DNA of 64,000 bases from CAWBJP01 sp963789165 (GCA_963789165.1 CAWBJP010000002.1:385186-449185), one strand, 5' to 3'. Positions 7,640 to 16,192 are shown, counted from the stretch's first letter. Notes: generated from the sequence alone by a model not told the origin. Numbers and translations: made by a program.

Positions 7640-8419
7640 TCACAGCCCCCCGCGCTCCGCGGCACGCAGCCCGTGATACCAGTGCAGTACTCGGGACTCG
7701 GCAAGCCGGAACGCCAACGACAGCGCCACGCCGAGCAGCCCGAGCAGCAGGACACCGCTCCACATCTCCGGAATGGCGAAGCTGCGCTCGAACTGCACGA
7801 CAGTGAAGCCCAGGCCGCTGCTGGCGGCGAACATCTCGCTGATGACCATCAGGATGATGCCGATCGACAGCGCCTGACGAGCGCCGGTGACGATCTGCGG
7901 GCTGGCCGAACGCAGCACCAGGTGGCGCAGGCGTGCGGTGCCGCGGATGCCGTAGCTGCGGCACGTATCGGCGAGCACCTCGTCGACCGCACGTACCCCC
8001 TCGACGGTGTTCAGCAGTACCGGCCACAGACAGCCGAAGGCGATTACCAACACCTTCATCGCGTCCCCGATGCCGGCAATGAGGATCAGGATCGGGACAA
8101 GCACTGGCGACGGGATGGCACGGAGGAACTCCAGCACCGGCTCGACGACGGCACGCAGCCGGGGGCCGGAACCGATGAGGACGCCGAGCGCCACTCCGAC
8201 GGCGAGGGCCACCGCGTACCCGAGAGCGAGGCGGCCAAGGCTGGGTGCCACGTCGTCCAGCAGCCTGCGACTGAACCACGTGTCGCGAAACGCCACCAGG
8301 ATGCGCGACAGCGGCGGCCGGTAGACGTCGGTGCTCCCGGCGCTGGCGTACCACCAGACCGCCACGAGCGCGACCGGCAGACCGAACATGGTCACGGTCC
8401 AGCGGAGTATGGCCGTCAT
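7640..8419 (-). CDS. ABC importer permease, SsuC/TauC type (second)
   Basis: A protein of about 259 residues begins MTAILRWTVT at the ATG at 8419. That start overlaps the stop of the upstream permease by 4 bp (ATGA). It has six or so membrane helices. The EAA-type coupling loop is near DTCRSYGIRGTARLRHLVLRSASPQIVTGARQA. The family signature FLRAIPSPVLVPILIL is present. It pairs with the permease at 8416-9183, so the channel is probably a heterodimer rather than the SsuC homodimer seen in most members. A role in substrate import is established for the family; the substrate is unknown. Confidence 0.9.
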   Translation of the reverse strand: MTAILRWTVTMFGLPVALVAVWWYASAGSTDVYRPPLSRILVAFRDTWFSRRLLDDVAPSLGRLALGYAVALAVGVALGVLIGSGPRLRAVVEPVLEFLRAIPSPVLVPILILIAGIGDAMKVLVIAFGCLWPVLLNTVEGVRAVDEVLADTCRSYGIRGTARLRHLVLRSASPQIVTGARQALSIGIILMVISEMFAASSGLGFTVVQFERSFAIPEMWSGVLLLGLLGVALSLAFRLAESRVLHWYHGLRAAERGGL

Positions 8420-9183
8420 GCCAGCACCTCCGCCCGCATGGCGGGATGCCAAGCCAGCACCCGGCGCTCGGCCGTCCGAGTGACCAGGTTGGCAGCGACA
8501 CCCAGTACGCCGGTGACGACAGCGAGGGCGTACATCGCGGGCGCCGCGCCGCTGGTCTGGGCGACCGCGATCTCCTGGCCCAGTCCGGGGGTGCCGATGA
8601 CCAGCTCACCGGTGATCGCCAGCTTGAGTGCGACCGAGGTGGCGAGGCGGATGCCGGTCACGGCGTAGGGCAGGGCGGTCGGCCAGACCAGGTAGCGCAC
8701 CTGGTGCAGCCGCCCGAGCCGGTAGCTGCGCGCCGTGTCGCGGGCGACCGGGTCGACGTCGGCGACGCCATGCAGCACCTGTACCAGCACCTGCCAGAAC
8801 GACGCGTAAACGACGAGAAGCAGCGTGGCTTGCCGCCCGGTGCCGTAGAGCAGCACGGCGAGCGGGATCAGCGCCACCGACGGGATGGGCCGCAGGAACT
8901 CGATGGTCGAAGAGGTCGCGGCGCGAAGGGCCGGCACCGACCCGATGACGACGCCGAGGACGAGCCCCGCGACCACCGCGATCGCCAGCCCGGTCAGCCA
9001 GGTGCGCAGCGTGTCGGCGAGTGCGGTCCAGAACGCGGGCTGGTGTGCCTCGTCGACCAGGGCCCGGGCGATCCGGCTGGTCGGCGGCGCGTAGCGGGCG
9101 GGCACCAGCCCGAGGCGGGGCGCGACCTCGAGTAACCCCGCGAACGCGACCAACCCGGCGGCGCCGAGCCGCGCCCGCCTCAT
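8416..9183 (-). CDS. ABC importer permease, SsuC/TauC type (first)
   Basis: A protein of about 255 residues starts MRRARLGAAGLVA at the ATG at 9183, overlapping the binding-protein stop codon by 4 bp (ATGA). Membrane helices occur throughout. The FLRPIPSVALIPLAVLL block and the coupling loop DTARSYRLGRLHQVRYLVWPT match BPD_transp_1 permeases of the sulfonate/nitrate group. It is related to the next permease in the operon but only moderately similar, so the two likely arose by an old duplication. The 4-bp overlaps on both sides point to translational coupling. Confidence 0.9.
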   Translation of the reverse strand: MRRARLGAAGLVAFAGLLEVAPRLGLVPARYAPPTSRIARALVDEAHQPAFWTALADTLRTWLTGLAIAVVAGLVLGVVIGSVPALRAATSSTIEFLRPIPSVALIPLAVLLYGTGRQATLLLVVYASFWQVLVQVLHGVADVDPVARDTARSYRLGRLHQVRYLVWPTALPYAVTGIRLATSVALKLAITGELVIGTPGLGQEIAVAQTSGAAPAMYALAVVTGVLGVAANLVTRTAERRVLAWHPAMRAEVLA

Positions 9184-10145
9184 GGCAGGAGCGCGTTCAC
9201 ATCGGGTGCCTTGTCCATCAGCCCGTCTTCGACAGCCAGGTCGGCGAGCGTCTGCACGGACCGCCGGTTGATCTCGGTCCGCCACTTGGGAAGGGTGAGC
9301 TTCGCCACGACTTCCGGGGCGATCTGCATGTACGTGCCGAGCACCTGCCGCGCCTCGTCCGGGTGGGCGTCGGCGTAGCGCAGCGACTCGGTCATCGCCT
9401 CGGTGAAGCGCATCACAAGGTCGGAGTTCGTGGTGATCAGCTGCTTGGACGCGAAGTACGTGGCCGCAGTGAGGTCCGGCGCGGCGTCGACGTAGTTCCA
9501 GGCCACCACACGCCCGCCCTGACCGAGCGCGGCGGTCAGAAACGGCTCCACCGCCCAGATGGCGTCGACCCGGCCAGCCTGGAGGGCCGCGGGCATGTCG
9601 GGGAACGGCACTTCCACGAACTTGACCGCCTTCGGGTCGCCACCGGCCTTGCGCACCGAGGCGCGGATCGTCGTGTCACCGATGTTTTGGAGGGTGTTCA
9701 GGGCTACGGTTCTGCCGCCGAGGTCGGCCGCCGTCCTGACTGGGCTGTCCGCCTTGACGACCACGCCGCTGTAGTCCTTGCCCGCCTCTCCCGTGGAAGC
9801 CGCCGCGGTGCAGACGATCTTGACCGGCAGCCCCTTCGACGCGGCCAACAGCAACGAGGTGACGCCGCTGTACCCGAACTGCAACTGGCCGCTGACCACG
9901 CCAGGCACGATCGCCGCGCCACCCTGACTGGTCGACAGCGACAGATCGATGCTCCGCTTGCTGAAGAAGCCCTTCTGCTTGCCCAAGTAAATCGGGGCCA
10001 AGGGGACGTTCGCGATGACCCCGGCCGAGACCTTGTCAGGCTGTCCCGAGGTCGGCCTCTGCGCTGCGTCGGACGAGGTGCAAGCGGCGGAGGTGGCCAG
10101 CGCCGCCACGGTCAGGAGTACGGCAAATTGCCTGAGCGTTCGCAT
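9180..10145 (-). CDS. Lipoprotein substrate-binding protein of the ABC importer
   Basis: A protein of about 321 residues starts at the ATG at 10145 after ACAGGAGAGTCACC. The signal sequence MRTLRQFAVLLTVAALATSA ends in AAC, so the Cys is lipidated and anchors the protein to the outer face of the membrane. The mature part has the SsuA/NMT1-type fold: KVSAGVIANVPLAPIYLGKQ, then GFF, GQLQFGYSGVTSLLLAASKG and DLGGRTVALN. Proteins of this group deliver nitrate, sulfonates, taurine or thiamine precursors. The first residues of the binding site do not distinguish these. It is the first gene of the importer operon and is divergent from the BTAD regulator 68 bp away, a likely regulator-target pair. 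Confidence 0.9.
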   Translation of the reverse strand: MRTLRQFAVLLTVAALATSAACTSSDAAQRPTSGQPDKVSAGVIANVPLAPIYLGKQKGFFSKRSIDLSLSTSQGGAAIVPGVVSGQLQFGYSGVTSLLLAASKGLPVKIVCTAAASTGEAGKDYSGVVVKADSPVRTAADLGGRTVALNTLQNIGDTTIRASVRKAGGDPKAVKFVEVPFPDMPAALQAGRVDAIWAVEPFLTAALGQGGRVVAWNYVDAAPDLTAATYFASKQLITTNSDLVMRFTEAMTESLRYADAHPDEARQVLGTYMQIAPEVVAKLTLPKWRTEINRRSVQTLADLAVEDGLMDKAPDVNALLP

Positions 10146-10213
10146 GGTGACTCTCCTGTTTCTCCGGGTCGTCGTCGGCCGTCCTGCGCGAAACTGATCG
10201 CGCCACTGTCTCG

Positions 10214-13200
10214 TTGGTGGCGATTGGGTCGCGGCGTTGGCGAACCGTTGGAGCCCCATTGGCACTGCGGATCACCCTCATCGATCGGGTGTCCCTTGGG
10301 TGGGACGGCGGGTCGCTCGACGACCGGGGCTTCCCCGGTCGTCAAGGACGTTTGGCGTTCGCCTACCTCGTCGTGAACCGGCATCGCCGCGCCCCCAGGG
10401 ACGAAGTGGCCGAGGTGCTGTGGCCGGGCAACCTCCCGCGGACGTGGGAGGGTTCGCTCAACGCCCTGATGAGCAAGCTGCGGGCACTTTTCAGCGCCGG
10501 AGGCCTCGACGGGGCCACGGCTGTGGAGTGGCGTTTCGGCTGCTACCAGCTCCACCTGCCCCCGGACGCGGTGGTGGACGTGGAGCAGGCCGCCGCCGCG
10601 GTAGACGGGGCCGACGCGGCACTGGCCCGGGGGCACCTGAAAAGCGCGGCCGACTACGCCAACCGAGCGGTCGAGTTGGCACGCGGAACCTTCCTCCCCG
10701 GAGACGAGGGACCGTGGGTCGACGAGGTTCGGGCCGGTCAACGGCGCCTCCTGGTACGGGCTCTCGACGCCGGAATCCGGGCCGCCCACGACTCCGGTGA
10801 TCCGGCCAGGGCGGCCACCCTGGCCGAGGAGGCGGTGGCGCTCGAGCCCTACCGGGAGACCGGGCATCAGCAGCTGATCCAGGCCCTGGCCGCCGCTGGG
10901 GACCGGGCCCGGGCCCTCCGAGCCTACGAGGACTGCCGGCGGTTCCTGGCTGAGGAGCTTGGCGTCGACCCCTCACCCCAGACCGAGGCCGCCTACCTCG
11001 AGGTGCTGCGCGCCGACCTGGCCGGCGGGCCGATCACCCCGCCTCTCCCACCGCTGGTGGCCGCTCGGGCCGGCATGGTCTTTGTGGGACGGGACGCCGA
11101 ACTCGATCAGCTTCGGCGCCACCTCGCCACCATCCGCCCCGGTGATACCCGGCTCGTGATCGTGACAGGGGAGCCGGGAATCGGGAAGACCGCGCTGGCC
11201 ATGCGCTTCGCCGCCCTCGCCCACAGGGAGGGGACATCCGTGCTCCTCGGCCGATGCGACGAGGAGACCCGCCCGCCATACCAGCCCTTCGTCGAGGCGC
11301 TCCGCCACGTCATCGCTGACCTCCCCACCAGCGAGCTCCGCGCCCACCTTCGACGGGACAGCCCGAACCTGCTCCGCCTCGTGCCCTCTCTGGCTGACCA
11401 GCTACCCGGGTTGCCTCAGCTCGCTCCCGGCGACCCCGACACCGAGCGCTACCGGCTCTTCGAGGCAGTGGCCGGGTTCCTGACCAGCCTTTCCGCAGCC
11501 CACCCGTTGCTACTCGTGCTCGAGGACCTCCATTGGGCCGACCCCCCCAGCATCCTCCTCCTCCGTCACCTCACCCGCTCCTCGGACGGTCTCCAGCTCC
11601 TGACGGTGGGGACCTGTCGCAGCCGCGAGCTCAGAAGCGGACATCCCCTCGCCGAGGCCGTAGCCGACCTCCGCCGCGACGACCTCGTGGCCGAACTCCC
11701 CCTCGCCGGACTCGACGAAGACGAGGTGGCCGCCCTCGTGGCCGCGGCGGGAAACGTCCGCCCCGCCCTCGCCGGGGCCATCTCCCGGGCCAGCGACGGC
11801 AATCCTCTCTTCGTCCGGGAGATCGTGCACCACCTGGCCGAGACGGGGACCGAGGAGGTGCGCATCCCGACCAGCGTGAAGGATGTCATTTCCCACCGCC
11901 TGGCCCGGCTTCCCGAGCACACCCTGGCGGTCCTGGCCCTCGCCGCGGTGGTGGGTCGGGAGTTCGGGCTCGACCTGCTCGGCCGGGTGAGCGGCGAGAG
12001 CGTCGTCGACCTCCTCGAAGGTCTCGAACCAGCCGCGGCGGCGGGGATCGTCGCCGAGGTCCCCGAAGCCGTCGACCATTGGGCGTTCTCCCATTTCCTC
12101 GTACGCGAGACCCTCTCCGGCACCATGTCGACGAGTCGGCGGGTCCGCCTTCACTGCCGAATCGGCGAGGCTCTGGAGGCGCTCGCCGGCGGTGAACCCA
12201 GGACCTACGCGGCCGATCTCGCCTACCACTTCTGGGCGGCTGGGCCAGCCGGCGACTCGGGCAAGGCGGTGCGTTACGGCCGATTGGCCGGGGACCAGGC
12301 CATGGCCCAGTTGGCCTTCGAGAACGCCGTGGGCGACTACGAGCGGGCGCTCCAGAGCCTCGAGCGCATCCCGGGCTCGGACGACGACGACCTGAGGGGT
12401 GCCTTACTCCTGGGTCTGGGCGGCGCCAAGGCCAGCGTCGGCGACGCCGGCGCCCGCGGCACCTACCTGGCGGCGGCCGAGCTGGCTCGCCGCGGCCAGA
12501 ACGCCGCCACTCTGGCCGCCGCCGCCCTCGGCCTCGCCGACGTGTGGGCGCGGAGCGGAACCGTGGATCAGGTCCGGATCGACCTACTTGAAGAGGCCTT
12601 GGCCACCCTGGCCGACACCGACAGCCCGTTGCGGGCACGACTCCTCGGCCGCCTGGCCACCGAGCTCTCCTCCGTGCCTGGCTCGCTCCCGCGTCGGCAG
12701 GCGCTGACCGCCGATTCCGTCGAGGTGGCACGGCGCCTCGGCGACCCTGTGGTCTTGGCGTCGTGCCTCCACTGCCGCAACCATGCCGTCTGGGGCCCGG
12801 GGGGCGCCGAGGAGCGGCTGGCCGCGGGACGGGAAATCGTAGGGCTGGCGGAGCGCGGCGGCGACCGGGAGCTCGCCCTCCAAGGCCACGCGTGGTGCGA
12901 GACGGCCCTGCTCGAGCTGGGCGAAGTCGCCGGTCTCGATGCTGAGGCCGCCGCTTACGACCGTCTGGCCGAAGAGCTCGGGCAGCCTCGCTACCGCTGG
13001 TACGCCGCCACTCGTCGGGCCATGCGGACGCTGCTCACCGGCGACCTCGACGCTGGGGAGCGTATGGCCCGTCACGCCCTAGCCTTGGGCCGGCGGACGG
13101 CCGAACCCGACGCCGAGGACGTGTTCGCCTGCCAGATGGGCATGGTCTGGCACGAACGTCCCACCGAGGAGACGTCTCACCTCTGGGCCGAACTGAGGCC

Positions 13201-13843
13201 ACGATACGACAGCCTTCCGCCACATTCGGCCCGGGTCATGGCCTGGCACGCCCACCACATTCGGATCACGCTCGAGTCGGGCCACGACGAGGAGGCTCGC
13301 GCCGAACTTGATTGGTTTCGAGCCATCGGCGTGGACGAGGTCGAGAAGACCGTCTTTTGGACTCCGACCGTCGCGTTGCTTTCCGGGGCCGTCGCCGAGC
13401 TGGGCAGCGCCGAGGAGAAGCGCATGCTCTACGCGCTGCTGGTGCCCTACGCAGGAGGCAACGTCGTCTGCGGAGGGGCGGTGTCCTTCTGGGGATCCTG
13501 TTCACACCACCTCGGCGTGCTCGCGGCCAGCCTCGGCGATTGGGACAACGCAGAGCGCCACCTGACCCACGCCGCCGGCGTGCACGAGCGCATGGGAGCC
13601 AGGGCCTACGTGGCCCGCACCAGGCTGGAATCGGCAAGCATGTTCACTGCCCGAGGCAGGCCGGAAGATGCCGAACAGGCCCGGGCGCTCCTCGACCTCG
13701 TCGACAACGACGCCGGCCAACTCGGCCTGCCCGTCGTGGCCCGGCGAGTGGTCGAGCTCCGGGACCGGCTGGACGGGAAGCGATCGGCGGGCCCCGGTCG
13801 GTCGAAACTCATCTCCTCGCCTGCCCGAGGACCGGTTGTGTGA
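10214..13843 (+). CDS. Large BTAD/AAA+ transcriptional regulator (AfsR/LAL-like)
   Basis: This protein has about 1,209 residues. Residues 17-115 fit a winged-helix DNA-binding domain of the OmpR/SARP kind. Residues 118-268 are a bacterial transcriptional activation domain (BTAD), with VDPSPQTEAAYLEVL near its end. Residues 285-560 form an AAA-type ATPase with the P-loop GEPGIGKT (319-326) and a Walker B in LLLVLEDLHWAD. The C-terminal half is helical and Ala-rich, like the TPR arrays in such regulators. It starts at TTG 10214, or at GTG 10217; a TTG near 10259 is also possible. The gene is divergent from the ABC importer operon across 68 bp, so it probably controls that operon. The control is inferred. 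Confidence 0.87.
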   Translation: MVAIGSRRWRTVGAPLALRITLIDRVSLGWDGGSLDDRGFPGRQGRLAFAYLVVNRHRRAPRDEVAEVLWPGNLPRTWEGSLNALMSKLRALFSAGGLDGATAVEWRFGCYQLHLPPDAVVDVEQAAAAVDGADAALARGHLKSAADYANRAVELARGTFLPGDEGPWVDEVRAGQRRLLVRALDAGIRAAHDSGDPARAATLAEEAVALEPYRETGHQQLIQALAAAGDRARALRAYEDCRRFLAEELGVDPSPQTEAAYLEVLRADLAGGPITPPLPPLVAARAGMVFVGRDAELDQLRRHLATIRPGDTRLVIVTGEPGIGKTALAMRFAALAHREGTSVLLGRCDEETRPPYQPFVEALRHVIADLPTSELRAHLRRDSPNLLRLVPSLADQLPGLPQLAPGDPDTERYRLFEAVAGFLTSLSAAHPLLLVLEDLHWADPPSILLLRHLTRSSDGLQLLTVGTCRSRELRSGHPLAEAVADLRRDDLVAELPLAGLDEDEVAALVAAAGNVRPALAGAISRASDGNPLFVREIVHHLAETGTEEVRIPTSVKDVISHRLARLPEHTLAVLALAAVVGREFGLDLLGRVSGESVVDLLEGLEPAAAAGIVAEVPEAVDHWAFSHFLVRETLSGTMSTSRRVRLHCRIGEALEALAGGEPRTYAADLAYHFWAAGPAGDSGKAVRYGRLAGDQAMAQLAFENAVGDYERALQSLERIPGSDDDDLRGALLLGLGGAKASVGDAGARGTYLAAAELARRGQNAATLAAAALGLADVWARSGTVDQVRIDLLEEALATLADTDSPLRARLLGRLATELSSVPGSLPRRQALTADSVEVARRLGDPVVLASCLHCRNHAVWGPGGAEERLAAGREIVGLAERGGDRELALQGHAWCETALLELGEVAGLDAEAAAYDRLAEELGQPRYRWYAATRRAMRTLLTGDLDAGERMARHALALGRRTAEPDAEDVFACQMGMVWHERPTEETSHLWAELRPRYDSLPPHSARVMAWHAHHIRITLESGHDEEARAELDWFRAIGVDEVEKTVFWTPTVALLSGAVAELGSAEEKRMLYALLVPYAGGNVVCGGAVSFWGSCSHHLGVLAASLGDWDNAERHLTHAAGVHERMGARAYVARTRLESASMFTARGRPEDAEQARALLDLVDNDAGQLGLPVVARRVVELRDRLDGKRSAGPGRSKLISSPARGPVV

Positions 13844-13928
13844 CTTTTGGCCACGCGTTGGCGTTGTCAGGTCTGGGGTCCGAGTATCAACGGAACGGAA
13901 AACTCGGCTGGGGGGCAGCGGTACGGCT

Positions 13929-13964
13929 GCTGGCTCGTGGGAGGCGACGGGCTTTCCGTCTAGT
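13929..13964. repeat. 36-bp direct repeat, right copy
   Basis: This is the partner of 6009-6044, in the same orientation, with 34 of 36 bases identical. It lies 85 bp past the BTAD regulator stop codon. Confidence 0.8.
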
Positions 13965-14040
13965 CGCCCCTCCCGACCGCAATGGCGCCGGCCCGGGCAA
14001 CGCCCGCCCGGAGGGCTGGCAAATGTCTGACGGACGTTCA

Positions 14041-14132
14041 GGGTTGGGTTCGGGAAGGTCGGGTTGGTAGACGGGAGGGTCGTAGAGGGTGGGGCAGGGG
14101 GTTTGGGGGGCTTCGGGGGGAGGGTGGGTGGG
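14041..14132 (+). other. G-tract run with quadruplex potential
   Basis: About 14 runs of three to six G occur in 92 bases on the plus strand, with loops mostly of one to seven bases. Several quadruplexes could form. On the minus strand the same segment is C-rich and G-poor and lies downstream of the excisionase gene, the composition of a Rho loading site. Confidence 0.6.
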
Positions 14133-14256
14133 ATCGTTTCGGTTCGCGGAGTCCGGCTTCGGGCGGTTGGCGTTCCCCGCGACGCTGGGGCGTACTCGCC
14201 AGCCGCTCTCCTGAAGGCGACGGGCGGGGCGGCCCAGCGGGTTCTGCCGCCGACCG

Positions 14257-14544
14257 TCACGACGCTCTCGCGGGGCGGTCCGCTGGCTCGGCGACGGCCT
14301 GCAGGCCCGCTGGGGGGCCGGGGGCGTCGTCGACGGGCTCGCCGTCGAGTAGACGCTGCAGGGGCCGCAGCAGGACGACGATCCGGCCGCCGAAGCGGCG
14401 GGCCGGCAGTTCGCCGCGGGCGACCAGGTCATAGGCCAGGCTCTTTGAAATTCCGAGTAGCTCGGCCGCCTCGGCGACCGACAACACCAACCGTTCGGGG
14501 CGGTCCACCAGCGCCCACCTCCCGTGATCGCTCGAGCTGTTCAT
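14257..14544 (-). CDS. Excisionase-like helix-turn-helix protein
   Basis: This is a 95-residue protein. Residues 20-65 (LSVAEAAELLGISKSLAYDL, then VARGELPARRFGGRIVV) match the MerR-like excisionase (Xis/AlpA) DNA-binding domain. That domain bends DNA to favour excision or acts as a small regulator. The C-terminal 30 residues are Pro/Ala-rich and probably disordered. The ATG at 14544 has no strong Shine-Dalgarno. The gene lies inside the tRNA-Ala island, between G-rich DNA downstream and a repeat-rich spacer upstream. It is therefore a reasonable recombination directionality factor for the island integrase. It could instead be a transcription factor of the same fold. Confidence 0.8.
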   Translation of the reverse strand: MNSSSDHGRWALVDRPERLVLSVAEAAELLGISKSLAYDLVARGELPARRFGGRIVVLLRPLQRLLDGEPVDDAPGPPAGLQAVAEPADRPARAS

Positions 14545-14723
14545 CTGATGACTGGCGCCCGGATCGGCGCTTCGCTACGCCGAGCCAAGACGAGCGCGCT
14601 TCGGGATTCCCGGTGACCTTCCCGGCGTGGTTCCCGAAACGGCGCCCCCGACAGGAAATTTCGGATCGGGAACGGGACGCGCATTCCCGGTTCGGCGAAC
14701 TTCGTGGCTCACCATGCGCCGTC

Positions 14724-14771
14724 GCTCTGAACGCGAACCTCAACGCCGGTCTGAACGAAAACCTGAACGCC
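14724..14771. repeat. Tandem pair of 24-bp repeats
   Basis: Units at 14724-14747 and 14748-14771 match at 20 of 24 positions and centre on TCTGAACG and AACGCC. Confidence 0.65.
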
Positions 14772-14922
14772 GCTGCTCGCCGGGAGCTTTCTTCCGCGTT
14801 CAGACCTGAGCGGCCGGCCTTGCCCAGGTCTCAGGGGCCAGGCAACGCCATTGCCGACTCCGGCCTCGCCGGGCACAACCAGGGGAGGGAACGGGCGTCG
14901 CACTCGCCCATTCCGCCATGGG

Positions 14923-14978
14923 CACTCGGGACCTGACTCGGGACCAGCCCGAATCACTCGGGACCTGGCTCGGGACCA
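14923..14978. repeat. Two 24-bp repeats containing four CTCGGGACC motifs
   Basis: Units at 14923-14946 and 14955-14978 differ at one position. Each contains two CTCGGGACC copies 12 bp apart (starts 14925, 14937, 14957, 14969). The regular spacing resembles protein-binding iterons. Confidence 0.7.
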
Positions 14979-15038
14979 CCAGGGACTTGCGGGGACCGGC
15001 GCGGTCAGGGGCCGGTCGGCGCGTCTTGGCTGAGTCGC

Positions 15039-15516
15039 CTACTCGAAGGGGTCGAGCTTGCCGGTGGCGATGATCTTCTGGGCGGCGTCGACGGCCGCGC
15101 GGGCGATGGCCAGGGCCCGCTCGGCATCCTGGACGGTGATGGCCGGCGTGTCCTCCGACGGGTACTCGCTGTCGTGGCGGCGCCGCCGGACACGGTTGAT
15201 CTGGCCGAAGACGGCGATGCCGCCCTTGTCGTTGAAACTGGGCCCGGGCGGCGTCGAGCACGGCGATGTGGCCGCCGCGGGTCGTTGGTCGGAGTCCTTG
15301 GGTGGCGAGGAGCGCGGCCGCCGCCTTGCGGGCTGCGTCCTAGGCGAGCTGGAGGGCGCCGGCCGGGTCGTCGTCAGTCCCCTTCCGCGCCAGCCCGATG
15401 TGGGCGTCGGCATCGGACAGGAGACGCCTGGCGACGTCGGGGGAGGGCGTGACCCGTTCGAGCTCGCCGGCGGCCAGGAGCCGATCGATGTCGTCGCGAC
15501 CCCGCTGCCAGGTCAT
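15039..15516 (-). pseudogene. Broken HEPN-domain toxin gene, partner of the MNT gene
   Basis: Read in the right frames, the minus strand encodes about 158 residues of a HEPN family protein starting MTWQRGRDDIDRLLAAGE. It ends with the conserved block RVRRRRHDSEYPSE, which holds the R-x(n)-H ribonuclease motif. Two lesions disrupt it. An in-frame TAG at 15340-15342 sits where TAC (Tyr) is expected, between LQLA and DAARKAAAALLATQG. An extra C near 15241 shifts the frame between ARAQF and NDKGG. The ATG at 15516 overlaps the MNT stop by 4 bp, so the two genes formed one operon. In MNT/HEPN systems HEPN is the RNase toxin. Its loss leaves the antitoxin gene alone. Confidence 0.8.
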
Positions 15517-16154
15517 CGGGCCGCCACCACTCGCGCCGGGAGGGCGGCAAGCTCCCGGGCGAGGGCGTGTTGGGTCTCGTCGACGAGGACGGCGACGAGC
15601 GGACGCCGCTTGACCTCGGTGATGAAGCTCTCCCGCGCCCGCCGCCACTGGTCCAGGCTCCGCACCGTTGCCTGGACCGGGAGCCCGATCTCCCGTTCGG
15701 CTCGGTCGGCGGCGTCGTCGACGACGTCCCGGTCGGCGTCGCCGACGACCAGCACGTCGATGTCGTTGGGAGCCCGTCCCGCTTCGCCGGCGTAGCGGGC
15801 GGCCCACGACCCGAACAGGATCACGGCAGCCGCACCGTCGATGCCGGCGAACTGCTGGGCAACGACGACGGGAGGGCCGTAGGTGGCGAGGATCACTTGG
15901 CGGAGCGGCGTGAACATGGGGTGTGCGGGGTTGGCCCGGACGAGCCGCGCCGGGCCAACGCGGCGGACCGTGACGATCCCGGCCTGCTCGGCCCGGTTGA
16001 CCTCCCGCTGCGCTGTCGGGAAGCTGGTCCCGGCGCCCTCGGCCAGGTCGGTCAGGGTGTACTCGGCCTCGGGGTCGCCGAAGAGACGGGCCAGGATTCG
16101 GCCCTGGGTGTCGGAGCGCAGGATGGGGGCGAGCGACGGCACCGCGACCTTCAT
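15513..16154 (-). CDS. MNT-type nucleotidyltransferase with N-terminal winged helix (antitoxin-like)
   Basis: This is a 213-residue protein. Residues 10-75 fit a winged helix-turn-helix (AQREVNRAEQAGIVTVRRVG). Residues 95-190 carry the minimal nucleotidyltransferase core: FGSWAAR (114-120), then NDIDVLVVGD with D131 and D133 as the metal-binding carboxylates. In MNT/HEPN modules this enzyme modifies the HEPN toxin by adding AMP and so silences it. The winged helix suggests it also represses its own operon. The palindrome at 16156-16177, directly upstream of the ATG, is the natural operator. The overlapping HEPN gene is broken, so this copy is now an orphan. Confidence 0.85.
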   Translation of the reverse strand: MKVAVPSLAPILRSDTQGRILARLFGDPEAEYTLTDLAEGAGTSFPTAQREVNRAEQAGIVTVRRVGPARLVRANPAHPMFTPLRQVILATYGPPVVVAQQFAGIDGAAAVILFGSWAARYAGEAGRAPNDIDVLVVGDADRDVVDDAADRAEREIGLPVQATVRSLDQWRRARESFITEVKRRPLVAVLVDETQHALARELAALPARVVAAR

Positions 16155-16155
16155 A

Positions 16156-16177
16156 AACCGTAGAATACCCTACGGTT
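16156..16177. promoter_or_regulatory. Perfect inverted repeat, likely MNT operator
   Basis: Arms AACCGTAG (16156-16163) and CTACGGTT (16170-16177) enclose 6 bases. It begins two bases upstream of the MNT start codon and lies between that gene and the integrase stop codon. The spacing would allow repression of a very short-leader or leaderless transcript. Confidence 0.6.
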
Positions 16178-16192
16178 AACGAAGGCGACCAG

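Larger units (their letters stand above)
13844..14256. other. Gene-free stretch between the BTAD regulator and excisionase genes
   Basis: No gene is supported. It holds the right copy of the 36-bp repeat (13929-13964) and a long run of G tracts (14041-14132). Open frames here on both strands have no recognisable domain or start signals. Confidence 0.55.
14545..15038. other. Repeat-rich non-coding region of the island
   Basis: No gene is supported. The segment has repeated TTCCCGG motifs (about 14606-14700, both orientations), a 24-bp tandem pair and four CTCGGGACC copies. It may be the regulatory region of the excisionase gene, or a replication or transfer origin; nothing proves either. Confidence 0.5.

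Noticed and set aside
13502..14936. Several long overlapping frames around the excisionase gene
   Set aside because: They are low-complexity Arg/Pro/Gly frames from GC-rich DNA and cross the G tracts and repeats; the excisionase gene fits the motifs better.
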